A stretch of DNA of 22,808 bases. Origin: an uncultured Oscillospiraceae bacterium. Lineage in GTDB: Bacteria > Bacillota > Clostridia > Oscillospirales > Oscillospiraceae. Shown in pieces: positions 1 to 7,408 of this stretch. The stretch spans positions 1-22,808 of the forward strand of contig CAKUEH010000039.1 in the NCBI GenBank assembly GCA_934646185.1, written 5' to 3'. The notes under the pieces are model-generated. The model saw nothing but the letters and a program-made list of their open reading frames with translations, was not told where the DNA came from and did no database searches. A program made the translations under genes and the position numbers. The stretch's first letter is position 1, and each line of letters starts with the position of its first letter.

Positions 1-2280
1 TGGAAGGAAAAGTACGGCAGCCGCATCGTCGAGCAGCAGCGCAAGCTCGGCGTCAGCTGCGACTGGTCGCGCAGCCGCTTCACCATGGACGAGGGCTGCT
101 CCAAGGCCGTGCGCGAGGCGTTCTGCGAGATGTACGATAAGGGCCTCATCTACAAGGGCAGCCGCATCATCAACTGGTGCCCGCACTGCCTGACGGCGCT
201 TTCCGACGCGGAGGTCGAATACGTCGACAAGCCCGGCCACCTCTGGTATATCCGCTATCCGCTCGCTGACGGCTCCGGCGATATCGTCGTTGCGACCACC
301 CGTCCGGAGACCATGATGGGCGACACCGGCGTGGCCGTCAACCCGAACGACGAGAAATTCAAGCACCTGATCGGCAAGACCTGCATCCTGCCCATCATGA
401 ACCGTGAGATCCCCATCGTGGGCGATGAATACTGCGAGATCGGCTTCGGCACCGGCGCGGTCAAAATGACCCCGGCGCACGACCCGAACGACTTCGAGGT
501 CGGCCTGCGCCACAATCTTGACGTCATCCGCGTCATTGCCGACGACGGCCATATCAACGAAAACGGCGGCAAGTACAACGGCATGGACCGCTACGAATGC
601 CGCAAGGCGCTCGTCAAGGATCTGGAAGAGCAGGGCTATCTCGTCAAGACCGAGCCGTACTCTCACAACGTCGGCACCTGCTACCGCTGCCATAACGACG
701 TCGAACCGCTCATTTCCGCGCAGTGGTTCGTCAAGATGAAGCCGCTGGCCGAAGAAGCCATCCGCGTCGTCAAGGACGGCACGATCAAATTTGTCCCCGA
801 ACGCTTCTCCAAGACATACCTCAACTGGATGGAAAACGTCCACGACTGGTGCATCTCCCGCCAGCTCTGGTGGGGCCATCAGATCCCCGCGTGGTACTGC
901 GACGAATGCGGCCATATCAACGTCAGCCGCGAAGATCCGACGAAGTGCGAAGCGTGCGGCTGTACCCATCTGACCCGCGACGAGGACGTGCTCGACACGT
1001 GGTTCTCGTCCGGCCTGTGGCCGTTCTCCACGCTCGGTTGGCCCGACCTGAATTCGGAAGATCTCAAATACTGGTATCCGACGACCGATATGGTCACGGG
1101 CTATGATATCATCTTCTTCTGGGTGGCGCGCATGGTCGTCTCTGGCATGGAGCAGATGAAAAAGGAGCCGTTCAAGACCGTCTTCATCCACGGCCTTGTC
1201 CGCGACGACAAGGGCCGCAAGATGTCCAAGTCCCTCGGCAACGGCATCGACCCGCTCGAAATGGCCGAGAAATACGGCGCGGACGCCCTGCGCTTCAACC
1301 TCATCACCGGCAACTCGCCCGGCAACGACATGCGCTTCTACGTCGAAAAGTGCGAGGCCATGCGCAACTTCGCCAACAAGATCTGGAACGCGAGCCGCTA
1401 TGTGCTCATGAACCTGACCGTTGAGGAGACGGGCCTTCCCGATGCGGCGGATCTCGAGATCGAGGATAAGTGGGTGCTCTCCAAGCTCAATACGCTCATC
1501 AAAGAGGTCACGGAGAACATGGACGCCTACGAGTTGGGTGTCGCCTCCGCGAAGGTCTATGACTTCATCTGGGATACGTACTGCGACTGGTATATCGAGC
1601 TCACCAAGGCGCGGCTCTATGGCGAGGACGAAAAGAGCAAGCTGGCGGCCCAGAAGGTCCTGGTCTACGTGCTCGACCAGTTCCTGCGCCTGCTGCACCC
1701 GTTCATGCCGTTCATCACCGAGGAGATCTGGCAGGCTATCCCGCACGAGGGCAAATTCCTCATGCTGGCCGACTGGCCGAAGTACAACGAGAGCCTTGAT
1801 TTCTCCGTCGAGGCCGCGCACATGGAGTCCGTCATGAATGCCATTCGCTCCATCCGCAACCGCCGCGCGGAGATGAACGTCCCGCCGTCGAAGAAGAGCA
1901 CGCTCTATGTCGTGTCCGACAAGGGCGAGATCTTCCGGCAGGGCACGGGCTTCATCTGCCGTCTGGCCTATGCCGATCAGGTCCTCATCTGCGATTCCGA
2001 CCCCGAGGGCCACGAAAACATGGTCTGCGTCGTCACGAACGACGCCAAGCTCTATATCCCGCTCGAAGAGCTCATCGACTTCGAGAAGGAGCTGGCCCGC
2101 ATCGAAAAGGAAAAGGCGAACTGCCAGCGGCAGATCGCCATGTTCGAGGGCAAGCTCTCGAACGAGGCGTTCGTCTCCCGCGCACCGGAAAAGGTCGTGG
2201 CCGAACAGCGTGAAAAGCTCGAAAAGAACCGTGCGCTGCTTGCGCAGCTGGAAGAAAGCGAAAAGCGTCTGCGCCGGTAA
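1..2280 (+). CDS. valS: Valine--tRNA ligase, 5' end cut by window edge
   Basis: Class I aminoacyl-tRNA synthetase that charges tRNA-Val in the cytoplasm. The open frame runs from base 1 with no start, giving 759 codons. Bacterial ValS is about 880 residues, so roughly 120 N-terminal residues, including the HIGH signature, lie upstream of the window. Visible features are the editing-domain stretch around TTRPETMMGDTG (about bases 295-330), the GHQIPAWYC segment near base 875, and the KMSKS catalytic loop (KMSKSLGN, about bases 1219-1242). The anticodon-binding domain follows. The last 70 or so residues are charged, with many Glu, Lys and Arg, and form the C-terminal coiled coil typical of ValS that contacts the tRNA elbow. 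A hairpin terminator follows directly. Identification is firm; only the 5' truncation limits it. Confidence 0.97.
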   Translation, partial: WKEKYGSRIVEQQRKLGVSCDWSRSRFTMDEGCSKAVREAFCEMYDKGLIYKGSRIINWCPHCLTALSDAEVEYVDKPGHLWYIRYPLADGSGDIVVATTRPETMMGDTGVAVNPNDEKFKHLIGKTCILPIMNREIPIVGDEYCEIGFGTGAVKMTPAHDPNDFEVGLRHNLDVIRVIADDGHINENGGKYNGMDRYECRKALVKDLEEQGYLVKTEPYSHNVGTCYRCHNDVEPLISAQWFVKMKPLAEEAIRVVKDGTIKFVPERFSKTYLNWMENVHDWCISRQLWWGHQIPAWYCDECGHINVSREDPTKCEACGCTHLTRDEDVLDTWFSSGLWPFSTLGWPDLNSEDLKYWYPTTDMVTGYDIIFFWVARMVVSGMEQMKKEPFKTVFIHGLVRDDKGRKMSKSLGNGIDPLEMAEKYGADALRFNLITGNSPGNDMRFYVEKCEAMRNFANKIWNASRYVLMNLTVEETGLPDAADLEIEDKWVLSKLNTLIKEVTENMDAYELGVASAKVYDFIWDTYCDWYIELTKARLYGEDEKSKLAAQKVLVYVLDQFLRLLHPFMPFITEEIWQAIPHEGKFLMLADWPKYNESLDFSVEAAHMESVMNAIRSIRNRRAEMNVPPSKKSTLYVVSDKGEIFRQGTGFICRLAYADQVLICDSDPEGHENMVCVVTNDAKLYIPLEELIDFEKELARIEKEKANCQRQIAMFEGKLSNEAFVSRAPEKVVAEQREKLEKNRALLAQLEESEKRLRR

Positions 2281-2315
2281 TTCCTTCGACCAAACCCGCG
2301 CGTAAAAGATTCTAT

Positions 2316-2359
2316 AATGGACACACAGGAAAAATTCCTGTGTGTCCATTTTCTGTTTT
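2316..2359 (+). terminator. Rho-independent terminator after valS
   Basis: A perfect 16-bp inverted repeat (2316-2331 and 2335-2350) with a 3-base AAA loop is followed by TTCTGTTTT. It lies between valS and spoIIAA and fills most of their gap. The arms can also be read as a terminator on the other strand. Its right side ends only about 10 bases before the spoIIAA ribosome-binding site (GGAGG at 2360-2364). Confidence 0.8.
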
Positions 2360-2371
2360 GGAGGCGAACAA

Positions 2372-2704
2372 ATGAATCTCACAAGCTTTTTGCAGGACAA
2401 GCATCTGACCGTCGCACTGCGCGGCGAGATCGACCATCACAGCGCGAAGGATATCATGCGCGTCCTAGGCAACAAAATTGACCTCTATCTGCCGCGTGTC
2501 TGCGTGCTGGATTTCCGCGAGGTCACGTTTATGGACTCAAGCGGCATCGCCATCGTGATCTCCTGCGTGCGCCGTATGCGGCAGCTGCGCGGCGAGGTCG
2601 TGCTCAGGAGCGTCCCGCCGCAGCCGATGAAGGTGCTCAAGGCCTCCGGCATTGAGCGCATTGCAACTCTGGAAGACGAAAGGAGCCTTGTCCATGAAAG
2701 CTGA
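2372..2704 (+). CDS. spoIIAA: Anti-sigma F factor antagonist SpoIIAA
   Basis: STAS-domain protein of 110 residues (Bacillus SpoIIAA is about 117). In the known switch, unphosphorylated SpoIIAA binds SpoIIAB and frees sigma F in the forespore, and SpoIIAB phosphorylates it on a serine in the DSSG motif. Here that motif is at residues 55-58 (D-S-S-G, phosphoserine expected at 57), in the usual setting FMDSSGIAIV. The start at 2372 is chosen because GGAGG (2360-2364) sits 7 bases upstream. An in-frame ATG at 2342 lies inside the terminator hairpin and is unlikely. The gene overlaps spoIIAB by 11 bases and opens the usual three-gene operon. Identification rests on the motif, the size and the two unmistakable neighbours. 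Confidence 0.95.
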   Translation: MNLTSFLQDKHLTVALRGEIDHHSAKDIMRVLGNKIDLYLPRVCVLDFREVTFMDSSGIAIVISCVRRMRQLRGEVVLRSVPPQPMKVLKASGIERIATLEDERSLVHES

Positions 2705-3134
2705 AAATGAAATGACGCTGACCTTCCCCAGTAGATCGTCCAACGAATCCTTTGCACGCGCGGCGGTGGCATGCTTCGCCGCGCAGCTCGACCCGAATCT
2801 CGAAGAGCTGAACGACATCAAGACCGCCGTGTCCGAGGCCGTGACCAACTGCATCGTCCATGCCTACCGCGACTGCCTCGGCATGGTGACCATCCGCTGC
2901 CGCATTCTGCCGGAGAGCGTGCTGGATATCGTCATCCGCGACAAGGGCTGCGGCATGGAGGACGTGGAAAAGGCCCGCGCGCCCATGTTCACGACCGGCG
3001 GCCCCGAGCGCAGCGGCATGGGCTTTACGATCATGGAGAGCTTTATGACCTCCCTGCAGGTCACGTCAAAGCCCGGCAGGGGCACGACGGTACATATGAA
3101 GCGCAAGATCGTGCAGCGGAGGAAAACCGCTTGA
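2694..3134 (+). CDS. spoIIAB: Anti-sigma F factor SpoIIAB (serine kinase)
   Basis: A 146-residue GHKL-fold ATPase that holds sigma F inactive before septation and phosphorylates SpoIIAA. The Bergerat nucleotide-binding motifs are in order: N-box EAVTNCIVHAY (about residues 48-58), G1 box DKGCGM (about 84-89) and a G2-type SGMGF loop (about 107-111). The start at 2694 lies inside the end of spoIIAA and is preceded by AAAGGAG at about 2679-2685, which argues for translational coupling and matched amounts of kinase and antagonist. A longer frame upstream exists, but it would run inside spoIIAA without a ribosome-binding site. The stop overlaps the sigF start by 4 bases. Length and motifs are standard for the family. 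Confidence 0.96.
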   Translation: MKAENEMTLTFPSRSSNESFARAAVACFAAQLDPNLEELNDIKTAVSEAVTNCIVHAYRDCLGMVTIRCRILPESVLDIVIRDKGCGMEDVEKARAPMFTTGGPERSGMGFTIMESFMTSLQVTSKPGRGTTVHMKRKIVQRRKTA

Positions 3135-3832
3135 GCGACACCATTACGCTCATCCAGCGCGCGCAGCAGGGCGACCGAAGTGCGTCCGAGCGGCTCGTCA
3201 CGGAAAATACCGGCCTCATCTGGTCGATCGCCCGGCGATATTTCGGCCGCGGCGTGGAGCCGGACGACCTGTTCCAGCTCGGCTGCGTCGGCTTTCTGAA
3301 GGCGGTCGAGGGCTTTGACACGGCCTACGGCACGCAGTTTTCCACCTATGCCGTTCCCAAGATCGCAGGCGAGATCCGCCGCTTCCTGCGCGACGACGGG
3401 GCCGTCAAGGTCAGCCGCAGCGTAAAAGAGCGCGCCGCCGCCATCAAAAAGACGCGCGAGCGCCTGACCGGCGATTTCGGCCGCGACCCGACGGTCTCCG
3501 AGCTTTCCGAGGCGCTCGGCCTCTCTCCCGAGGAGATCGCGGCTGCCGAGACCGCTACCAGCGCGACTGAGTCCATTCAGCGTCAGACCGGCGAGGAGGG
3601 CTTTTCGCTCGAGGACGTCCTGTGTACCGACGGCATGGAGGAAAAGCTGCTCGAACGCATGGCGCTGCAGGAGGCAATTTCCCGCCTGAGCGACAAGGAG
3701 CGCCTCGTCATTCAGCTCCGCTACTATCACAGCCTGACCCAGCAGCGCGTCGCAGGCCTCATCGGCGTGTCGCAGGTGCAGGTCAGCCGCATCGAAAAGA
3801 AAGCCCTCGAACGGCTTCGAACGTTTTTTTGA
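3131..3832 (+). CDS. sigF: RNA polymerase sporulation sigma factor F
   Basis: Sigma-70 family protein of 233 residues with a TTG start. Region 2 spans about residues 22-90 (RRYFGRGVEPDDLFQLGCVG, then the promoter-melting segment FDTAYGTQFSTYAVPKI). Region 3 begins around DGAVKVSRSVKE. Region 4, with its helix-turn-helix, covers about 186-230 (LSDKERLVIQLRYY, then SQVQVSRIEKKALERL). Family knowledge says sigma F directs the first forespore-specific transcription. Its position directly after spoIIAA-spoIIAB separates it from the close paralogue sigma G. The TTG at 3131 overlaps the spoIIAB stop (TTGA) and follows GGAGG at 3118-3122. Any ATG-initiated alternative would start deep inside spoIIAB. 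The frame ends in a run of seven T bases. Confidence 0.95.
   Translation: MSDTITLIQRAQQGDRSASERLVTENTGLIWSIARRYFGRGVEPDDLFQLGCVGFLKAVEGFDTAYGTQFSTYAVPKIAGEIRRFLRDDGAVKVSRSVKERAAAIKKTRERLTGDFGRDPTVSELSEALGLSPEEIAAAETATSATESIQRQTGEEGFSLEDVLCTDGMEEKLLERMALQEAISRLSDKERLVIQLRYYHSLTQQRVAGLIGVSQVQVSRIEKKALERLRTFF
3807..3830 (+). terminator. Possible weak terminator overlapping the end of sigF
   Basis: The last codons of sigF contain a short TCGAA-CGGC-TTCGA hairpin (3807-3820), followed three bases later by seven T bases (3824-3830). The stem is only 5 bp and the region codes for conserved residues, so this may be coincidence. No better terminator is seen after sigF. Confidence 0.3.
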
Positions 3833-3834
3833 TA

Positions 3835-3863
3835 TCGACAAACCGGTCAAAATGCTGTAGAAT
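3835..3863 (+). promoter_or_regulatory. Sigma-A-like promoter upstream of the repeat element and pcrA
   Basis: TCGACA (3835-3840), a 17-base spacer and TAGAAT (3858-3863) differ from the consensus at one position in each box. Transcription would start near 3870 and run through the 226-base palindromic element before reaching pcrA at 4248. No other gene begins in between. pcrA itself has only a TATAGAAT -10-like box near 4201-4208 without a matching -35. Confidence 0.5.
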
Positions 3864-3946
3864 ATCCATAGTTTATTGAAAAGGCAATGTCATATCACCT
3901 GATACTGTGACCTGTCACGCAAACACATTGAAACCGCAAACAGGGT

Positions 3947-4172
3947 TGGTAGGGGCGGGGCTTTGCTCCGCCCGGCAGAAAGCACTGGATGATTGGAAAT
4001 CTTCGGCGAATTCGAATGCATATACGCATATGCCCGTAGGGAAGTTACGAATTCGCCGCAGACTACCGTAAAAGCGGTGCGTTCTGCCGGGCCGATGTAG
4101 GCATCGGCCCCTACAGGGCACCATACGGATTTGCGGCTGCCCATCGGGCGGAGCAGAGCCCCGCCCCTACCA
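3947..4172. repeat. 226-base nested palindromic repeat element (MITE-like or mosaic repeat)
   Basis: The outer 28-base arms (3947-3974 and 4145-4172) are inverted copies differing at one position, and each arm is itself a GC-rich hairpin. Inside are further inverted pairs: 3971-3985 with 4077-4091 (one mismatch), 4004-4014 with 4048-4058 (perfect), and GCATAT 4018-4023 with ATATGC 4028-4033 around a 4-base loop. A separate small hairpin, GCCGATG with CATCGGC, lies about 4091-4108. The whole can fold as one long cruciform or RNA stem. Minus-strand open frames across it look like translated repeat and not genes. I infer a non-autonomous mobile or regulatory repeat; no transposase is present. 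Confidence 0.7.
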
Positions 4173-4247
4173 GCTGCGTCCGTTTTTTACCGGGGTTTCG
4201 TATAGAATGCGGTCTTAAATCGATGACATTGCCCGTAAGGGGAAGCT

Positions 4248-6689
4248 ATGGAACAGACATTCGAAGCCCGGTTCTTATCCGCGCGCCGCGCCGTGATTGC
4301 CGCGCGCTTTCAGAACCTGAACGATATGCAGCGCGAGGGCGTCCTGACGACGCAGGGGCCGCTGCTGCTGCTGGCCGGCGCGGGCAGCGGCAAGACGACC
4401 GTTCTCATCAACCGCATCGCCAACCTCATCGCCTTCGGCGAAGGTTCCGACTCGGATGAGATCCCGGAGGATATCATGGAAGAGGACGTTACATATCTCG
4501 AGGACTATCTGAGAACGCAGGATCCAGCCATGCAGCCGCAGGCCGAGCGCCTGTGCGCGCTGCGCCCGGCCGCGCCCTGGTCGATCCTGGCCATCACGTT
4601 CACCAACAAGGCCGCAAATGAGCTCAAGGCCAGACTGCAGGCGCTGCTGGGCGACTATGCCATGGACGTCTGGGCTATGACGTTCCACGCCGCCTGCTGC
4701 CGCATTCTCCGCCGGGAGATCGACCGGCTGGACGGCTACACGGGCCGCTTCACGATCTATGACACGAGCGATTCCGAGCGGGTCATGAAAGATATCCTGA
4801 AGGACTTCGGGCTGGATGAAAAATCCCTCCCGCCGCGGCTGGCGCTTTCCGTCATCAGCAAGGCCAAGGACAAGCGGCAGGGCCCGGAGCAGTTCTCCAA
4901 GCACGCCGGGAAGTCTGGCGATTACCGCATGGATCGCATCGCGCAGCTCTACGCCGAATACGAAAAGCGCCTGCACGAGGCCAACGCGCTGGACTTCGAC
5001 GATATCATCCTCAAGACCGTCGAGCTGCTCGAGCAGTTCGAGGACGTGCGGACGTATTACCAGCGCAAATTCCACTACGTCATGATCGACGAGTATCAGG
5101 ACACGAACCAGCTGCAGTACCAGCTGACGGCCCTGCTCGCGGGCGGGTACGAAAATATCTGCGTCGTCGGCGACGACGATCAGTCCATCTACAAATTCCG
5201 CGGCGCGACCATCGAAAACATTCTTTCCTTTGAAAAACATTTCAAAGGCGCCCGCGTTATCCGACTCGAGCAGAATTACCGTTCCACACAGGCCATTCTG
5301 AATGCAGCCAACGCCGTCATCTCGCACAACCGGGGGCGCAAGGGCAAAAAGCTCTGGACGCAGAACGCCGCGGGCGACCGCATCACGGTCTACGAGGCGG
5401 CAAGCGAGTCGGACGAGGCCAATTACATTTCCAGCCGCATTATCTCCATGTCCAAGGGGAAGAATTTCAAGGATTTCGCCGTGCTCTACCGCACGAACGC
5501 GCAGTCCAACGCGGTGGAAAACGCGTTCAAGCGCAGCGGCATCCCGTACCGCATCATCGGCGGCACACGCTTCTTCGACCGCGCCGAGGTCAAGGATATG
5601 CTGGCCTATCTGTGCGTGATCAATAACCGCGCAGACGAGCTGCGATTGCAGCGCATCATCAATAACCCGCCGCGCGGCATCGGCGGCAAAACGCTCGAAA
5701 TGGCGCAGCGGCAGGCGGCTGCGGCAGGCGTGCCGCTCTACACGGTCGTCTCCGACCCGTACAGCTATCCGAGCCTTGAAAAGTCTGCCGCGAAGCTCAT
5801 GGCCTTCACGGTCGTGATCGAGGAATGCGCCGAGCTTCTGACGACGCTTTCTCTGCCGGACTTTTACGAGGAGGTCATGCTCCGCACCGGCTATCTGAAA
5901 ATGCTCGAGGAAAAGGACGATATCGAGGCGCGCACCCGCGCCGAAAACGTCCGCGAATTGAAATCCAGCATCCTCGCCTACATGGAAAACACGGATACGC
6001 CCACGCTGGCGGGCTTCCTGGAGGAGATCGCCCTCTATACCGACATCGAGCAGTACGACCCGGACGCCGACGCCGTCGTCATGATGACGATGCACGCGGC
6101 CAAGGGACTGGAATTTCCAAATGTATTTCTTACGGGCTTTGAAGAGGGCCTGTTCCCGTCGAACCGCTGCCTGAACGAACCGGAGGAGCTCGAAGAAGAG
6201 CGCCGCCTGTGCTACGTCGCCATCACCAGAGCCAAGCAGAATCTCGTCATTTCCTACGCCCGGCAGCGCATGCTCTACGGCCGCACCACGACGAATCTGC
6301 CCTCCCGCTTTGTAGACGAGCTTCCGGCGGAGTCTGTCAAACGTATTGGCGCGCCGAAGCCGAGCTATGCGCAGCAGGCGCCCCGGCAGTACGGTTCGTT
6401 CGGCAGAGTCAGCATCTATGGCGATGCCTACAACGATTACAACGACTTTTCCCAGATCCCCGCGCGGCCGAAGCCGCAGAAGGACTATTCCGTCCACACG
6501 CAGCCGAAGCCTGCGCCGAAGGTCAGCTTTGCGGCAGGGGAGATGGTGCAGCATAAGGCCTTTGGCCGCGGCATGATCCTGACGGTTTTGCCCATGGGCA
6601 ACGACGCTCTGCTGGAGATTGCCTTCGACGGCGTCGGCACGAAGCGCCTCATGGCAAACACCGCGAGCCAGCACATGAAAAAGCTGTAA
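4248..6689 (+). CDS. pcrA: ATP-dependent DNA helicase PcrA/UvrD
   Basis: Superfamily 1A 3'-5' DNA helicase of 813 residues, longer than the usual 720-760. It acts in nucleotide excision repair, removal of stalled replication or transcription complexes, and plasmid rolling-circle replication. Motifs in order: Walker A AGAGSGKT (43-50), Ia ITFTNKAANEL (116-126), Walker B/II DEYQDTN (281-287), III VVGDDDQSIYKFRGA (about 307-321), IV QNYRST near 342, V MTMHAAKGLEFPNVF, and VI YVAITRAK. The C-terminal 50 residues (AGEMVQHKAFGRG onward) match the Tudor-like RNA-polymerase-binding domain of PcrA. The extra length is mostly an acidic insertion between motifs I and Ia (about 66-110). GGGG at 4239-4242 supports the start. 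ligA lies nearby, as in Bacillus. Confidence 0.96.
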   Translation: MEQTFEARFLSARRAVIAARFQNLNDMQREGVLTTQGPLLLLAGAGSGKTTVLINRIANLIAFGEGSDSDEIPEDIMEEDVTYLEDYLRTQDPAMQPQAERLCALRPAAPWSILAITFTNKAANELKARLQALLGDYAMDVWAMTFHAACCRILRREIDRLDGYTGRFTIYDTSDSERVMKDILKDFGLDEKSLPPRLALSVISKAKDKRQGPEQFSKHAGKSGDYRMDRIAQLYAEYEKRLHEANALDFDDIILKTVELLEQFEDVRTYYQRKFHYVMIDEYQDTNQLQYQLTALLAGGYENICVVGDDDQSIYKFRGATIENILSFEKHFKGARVIRLEQNYRSTQAILNAANAVISHNRGRKGKKLWTQNAAGDRITVYEAASESDEANYISSRIISMSKGKNFKDFAVLYRTNAQSNAVENAFKRSGIPYRIIGGTRFFDRAEVKDMLAYLCVINNRADELRLQRIINNPPRGIGGKTLEMAQRQAAAAGVPLYTVVSDPYSYPSLEKSAAKLMAFTVVIEECAELLTTLSLPDFYEEVMLRTGYLKMLEEKDDIEARTRAENVRELKSSILAYMENTDTPTLAGFLEEIALYTDIEQYDPDADAVVMMTMHAAKGLEFPNVFLTGFEEGLFPSNRCLNEPEELEEERRLCYVAITRAKQNLVISYARQRMLYGRTTTNLPSRFVDELPAESVKRIGAPKPSYAQQAPRQYGSFGRVSIYGDAYNDYNDFSQIPARPKPQKDYSVHTQPKPAPKVSFAAGEMVQHKAFGRGMILTVLPMGNDALLEIAFDGVGTKRLMANTASQHMKKL

Positions 6690-6714
6690 TACGCATCTCT
6701 CTCCGGCATAGGCT
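6687..6714 (+). promoter_or_regulatory. Possible sigma-E-type promoter for yunB
   Basis: TAATACG (6687-6693), a 13-base spacer and CATAGGCT (6707-6714) resemble the Bacillus sigma-E boxes (KMATATT and CATACAMT) at 5 of 7 and 6 of 8 positions. yunB belongs to the sigma-E regulon in Bacillus. The predicted start, near 6720, falls at the ribosome-binding site, which would leave a very short leader. This is a weak call. Confidence 0.25.
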
Positions 6715-6727
6715 ATGCTGGGGGTGT

Positions 6728-7408
6728 ATGGAGATGAGCCGGAGAAAACGAAGACGCAGAAGACTGCTGCTGATTATCCCGCTGCTCGTGCTGACAGGGC
6801 TGATTTTACTCGTGGAGCTGCAGCTGTCGCCGTATATCCGCGAGCTTGCGCGCAATCAGGCGGTCAATGCCGCGTCGAACGCCATCACAGAGGCCGTCAG
6901 CGAAATGCTCCGCAAGGGAGATGCGGATTTCTCCCGCGTGATCGTGCTGGAAAAGGACGTCGAGGGCCGCATCACCGCGCTTCGCACCGACATGACGCAG
7001 GTCGAACGCCTTAAAATTGAGGTGCTGGACATTCTGGGCAGTCTGATCGACGAGATCAACACACAGCAGATGGGGATCCCGATCGGAAACCTCCTGCTGC
7101 CGGATCTGCTGGCCGGAACCGGCCCGGAGCTGCCGGTCAAGGCCGTCAGCCTCACCATGTCGAATGCTGACTTTTTCTCGGATTTTTCCGCAGCCGGGAT
7201 CAACCAGACCCTGCAGACGCTGAAGGTGAAATTCACCATCAGCCTGACCATCCTGACGACCGTCGGCTATGAGACCGTCGACGTGGACAGTGACGTCATG
7301 GTCGCGCAGACCGTGATCGTCGGCACGGTACCGGAAACTTATGTAAACTTAGGACATCTAACCACAACAGAAGGCTGGGATCAATATGGAACCGAAACAG
7401 GAGATTGA
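6728..7408 (+). CDS. yunB: Sporulation protein YunB
   Basis: A 226-residue protein starting with a very basic segment (RRKRRRRR), then one membrane helix (about residues 12-30), then an extracytoplasmic domain. The stretch ELQLSPYIRELARNQAVNAA, followed by AITEAV, is characteristic of the YunB family; the Bacillus protein is about 254 residues and is needed for efficient sporulation, with unknown biochemistry. The G-run at 6720-6724 lies 3 bases from the ATG at 6728 and 9 bases from an in-frame ATG at 6734, so the true start may be 6734. It sits between pcrA and ligA, and its 3' end overlaps ligA by 23 bases, so the two are probably co-transcribed. In Bacillus pcrA and ligA are adjacent and yunB is elsewhere. 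Confidence 0.85.
   Translation: MEMSRRKRRRRRLLLIIPLLVLTGLILLVELQLSPYIRELARNQAVNAASNAITEAVSEMLRKGDADFSRVIVLEKDVEGRITALRTDMTQVERLKIEVLDILGSLIDEINTQQMGIPIGNLLLPDLLAGTGPELPVKAVSLTMSNADFFSDFSAAGINQTLQTLKVKFTISLTILTTVGYETVDVDSDVMVAQTVIVGTVPETYVNLGHLTTTEGWDQYGTETGD

Noticed and set aside
2313..2318. A perfect TATAAT before spoIIAA
   Set aside because: No -35 box occurs 16-18 bases upstream, and the hexamer overlaps the left arm of the valS terminator, so it is probably chance.
2864..3850. A 328-codon minus-strand open frame across spoIIAB and sigF
   Set aside because: It is a shadow of two well-identified genes and shows no motifs of its own.
3890..4144. A small minus-strand open frame in the sigF-pcrA gap
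   Set aside because: It lies almost wholly inside the palindromic repeat; such frames are translated repeat and not a gene.
4275..6674. A 799-codon open frame on the minus strand opposite pcrA
   Set aside because: It mirrors the pcrA codons in GC-rich DNA, has no recognisable domain or ribosome-binding site, and pcrA on the plus strand has every helicase motif.
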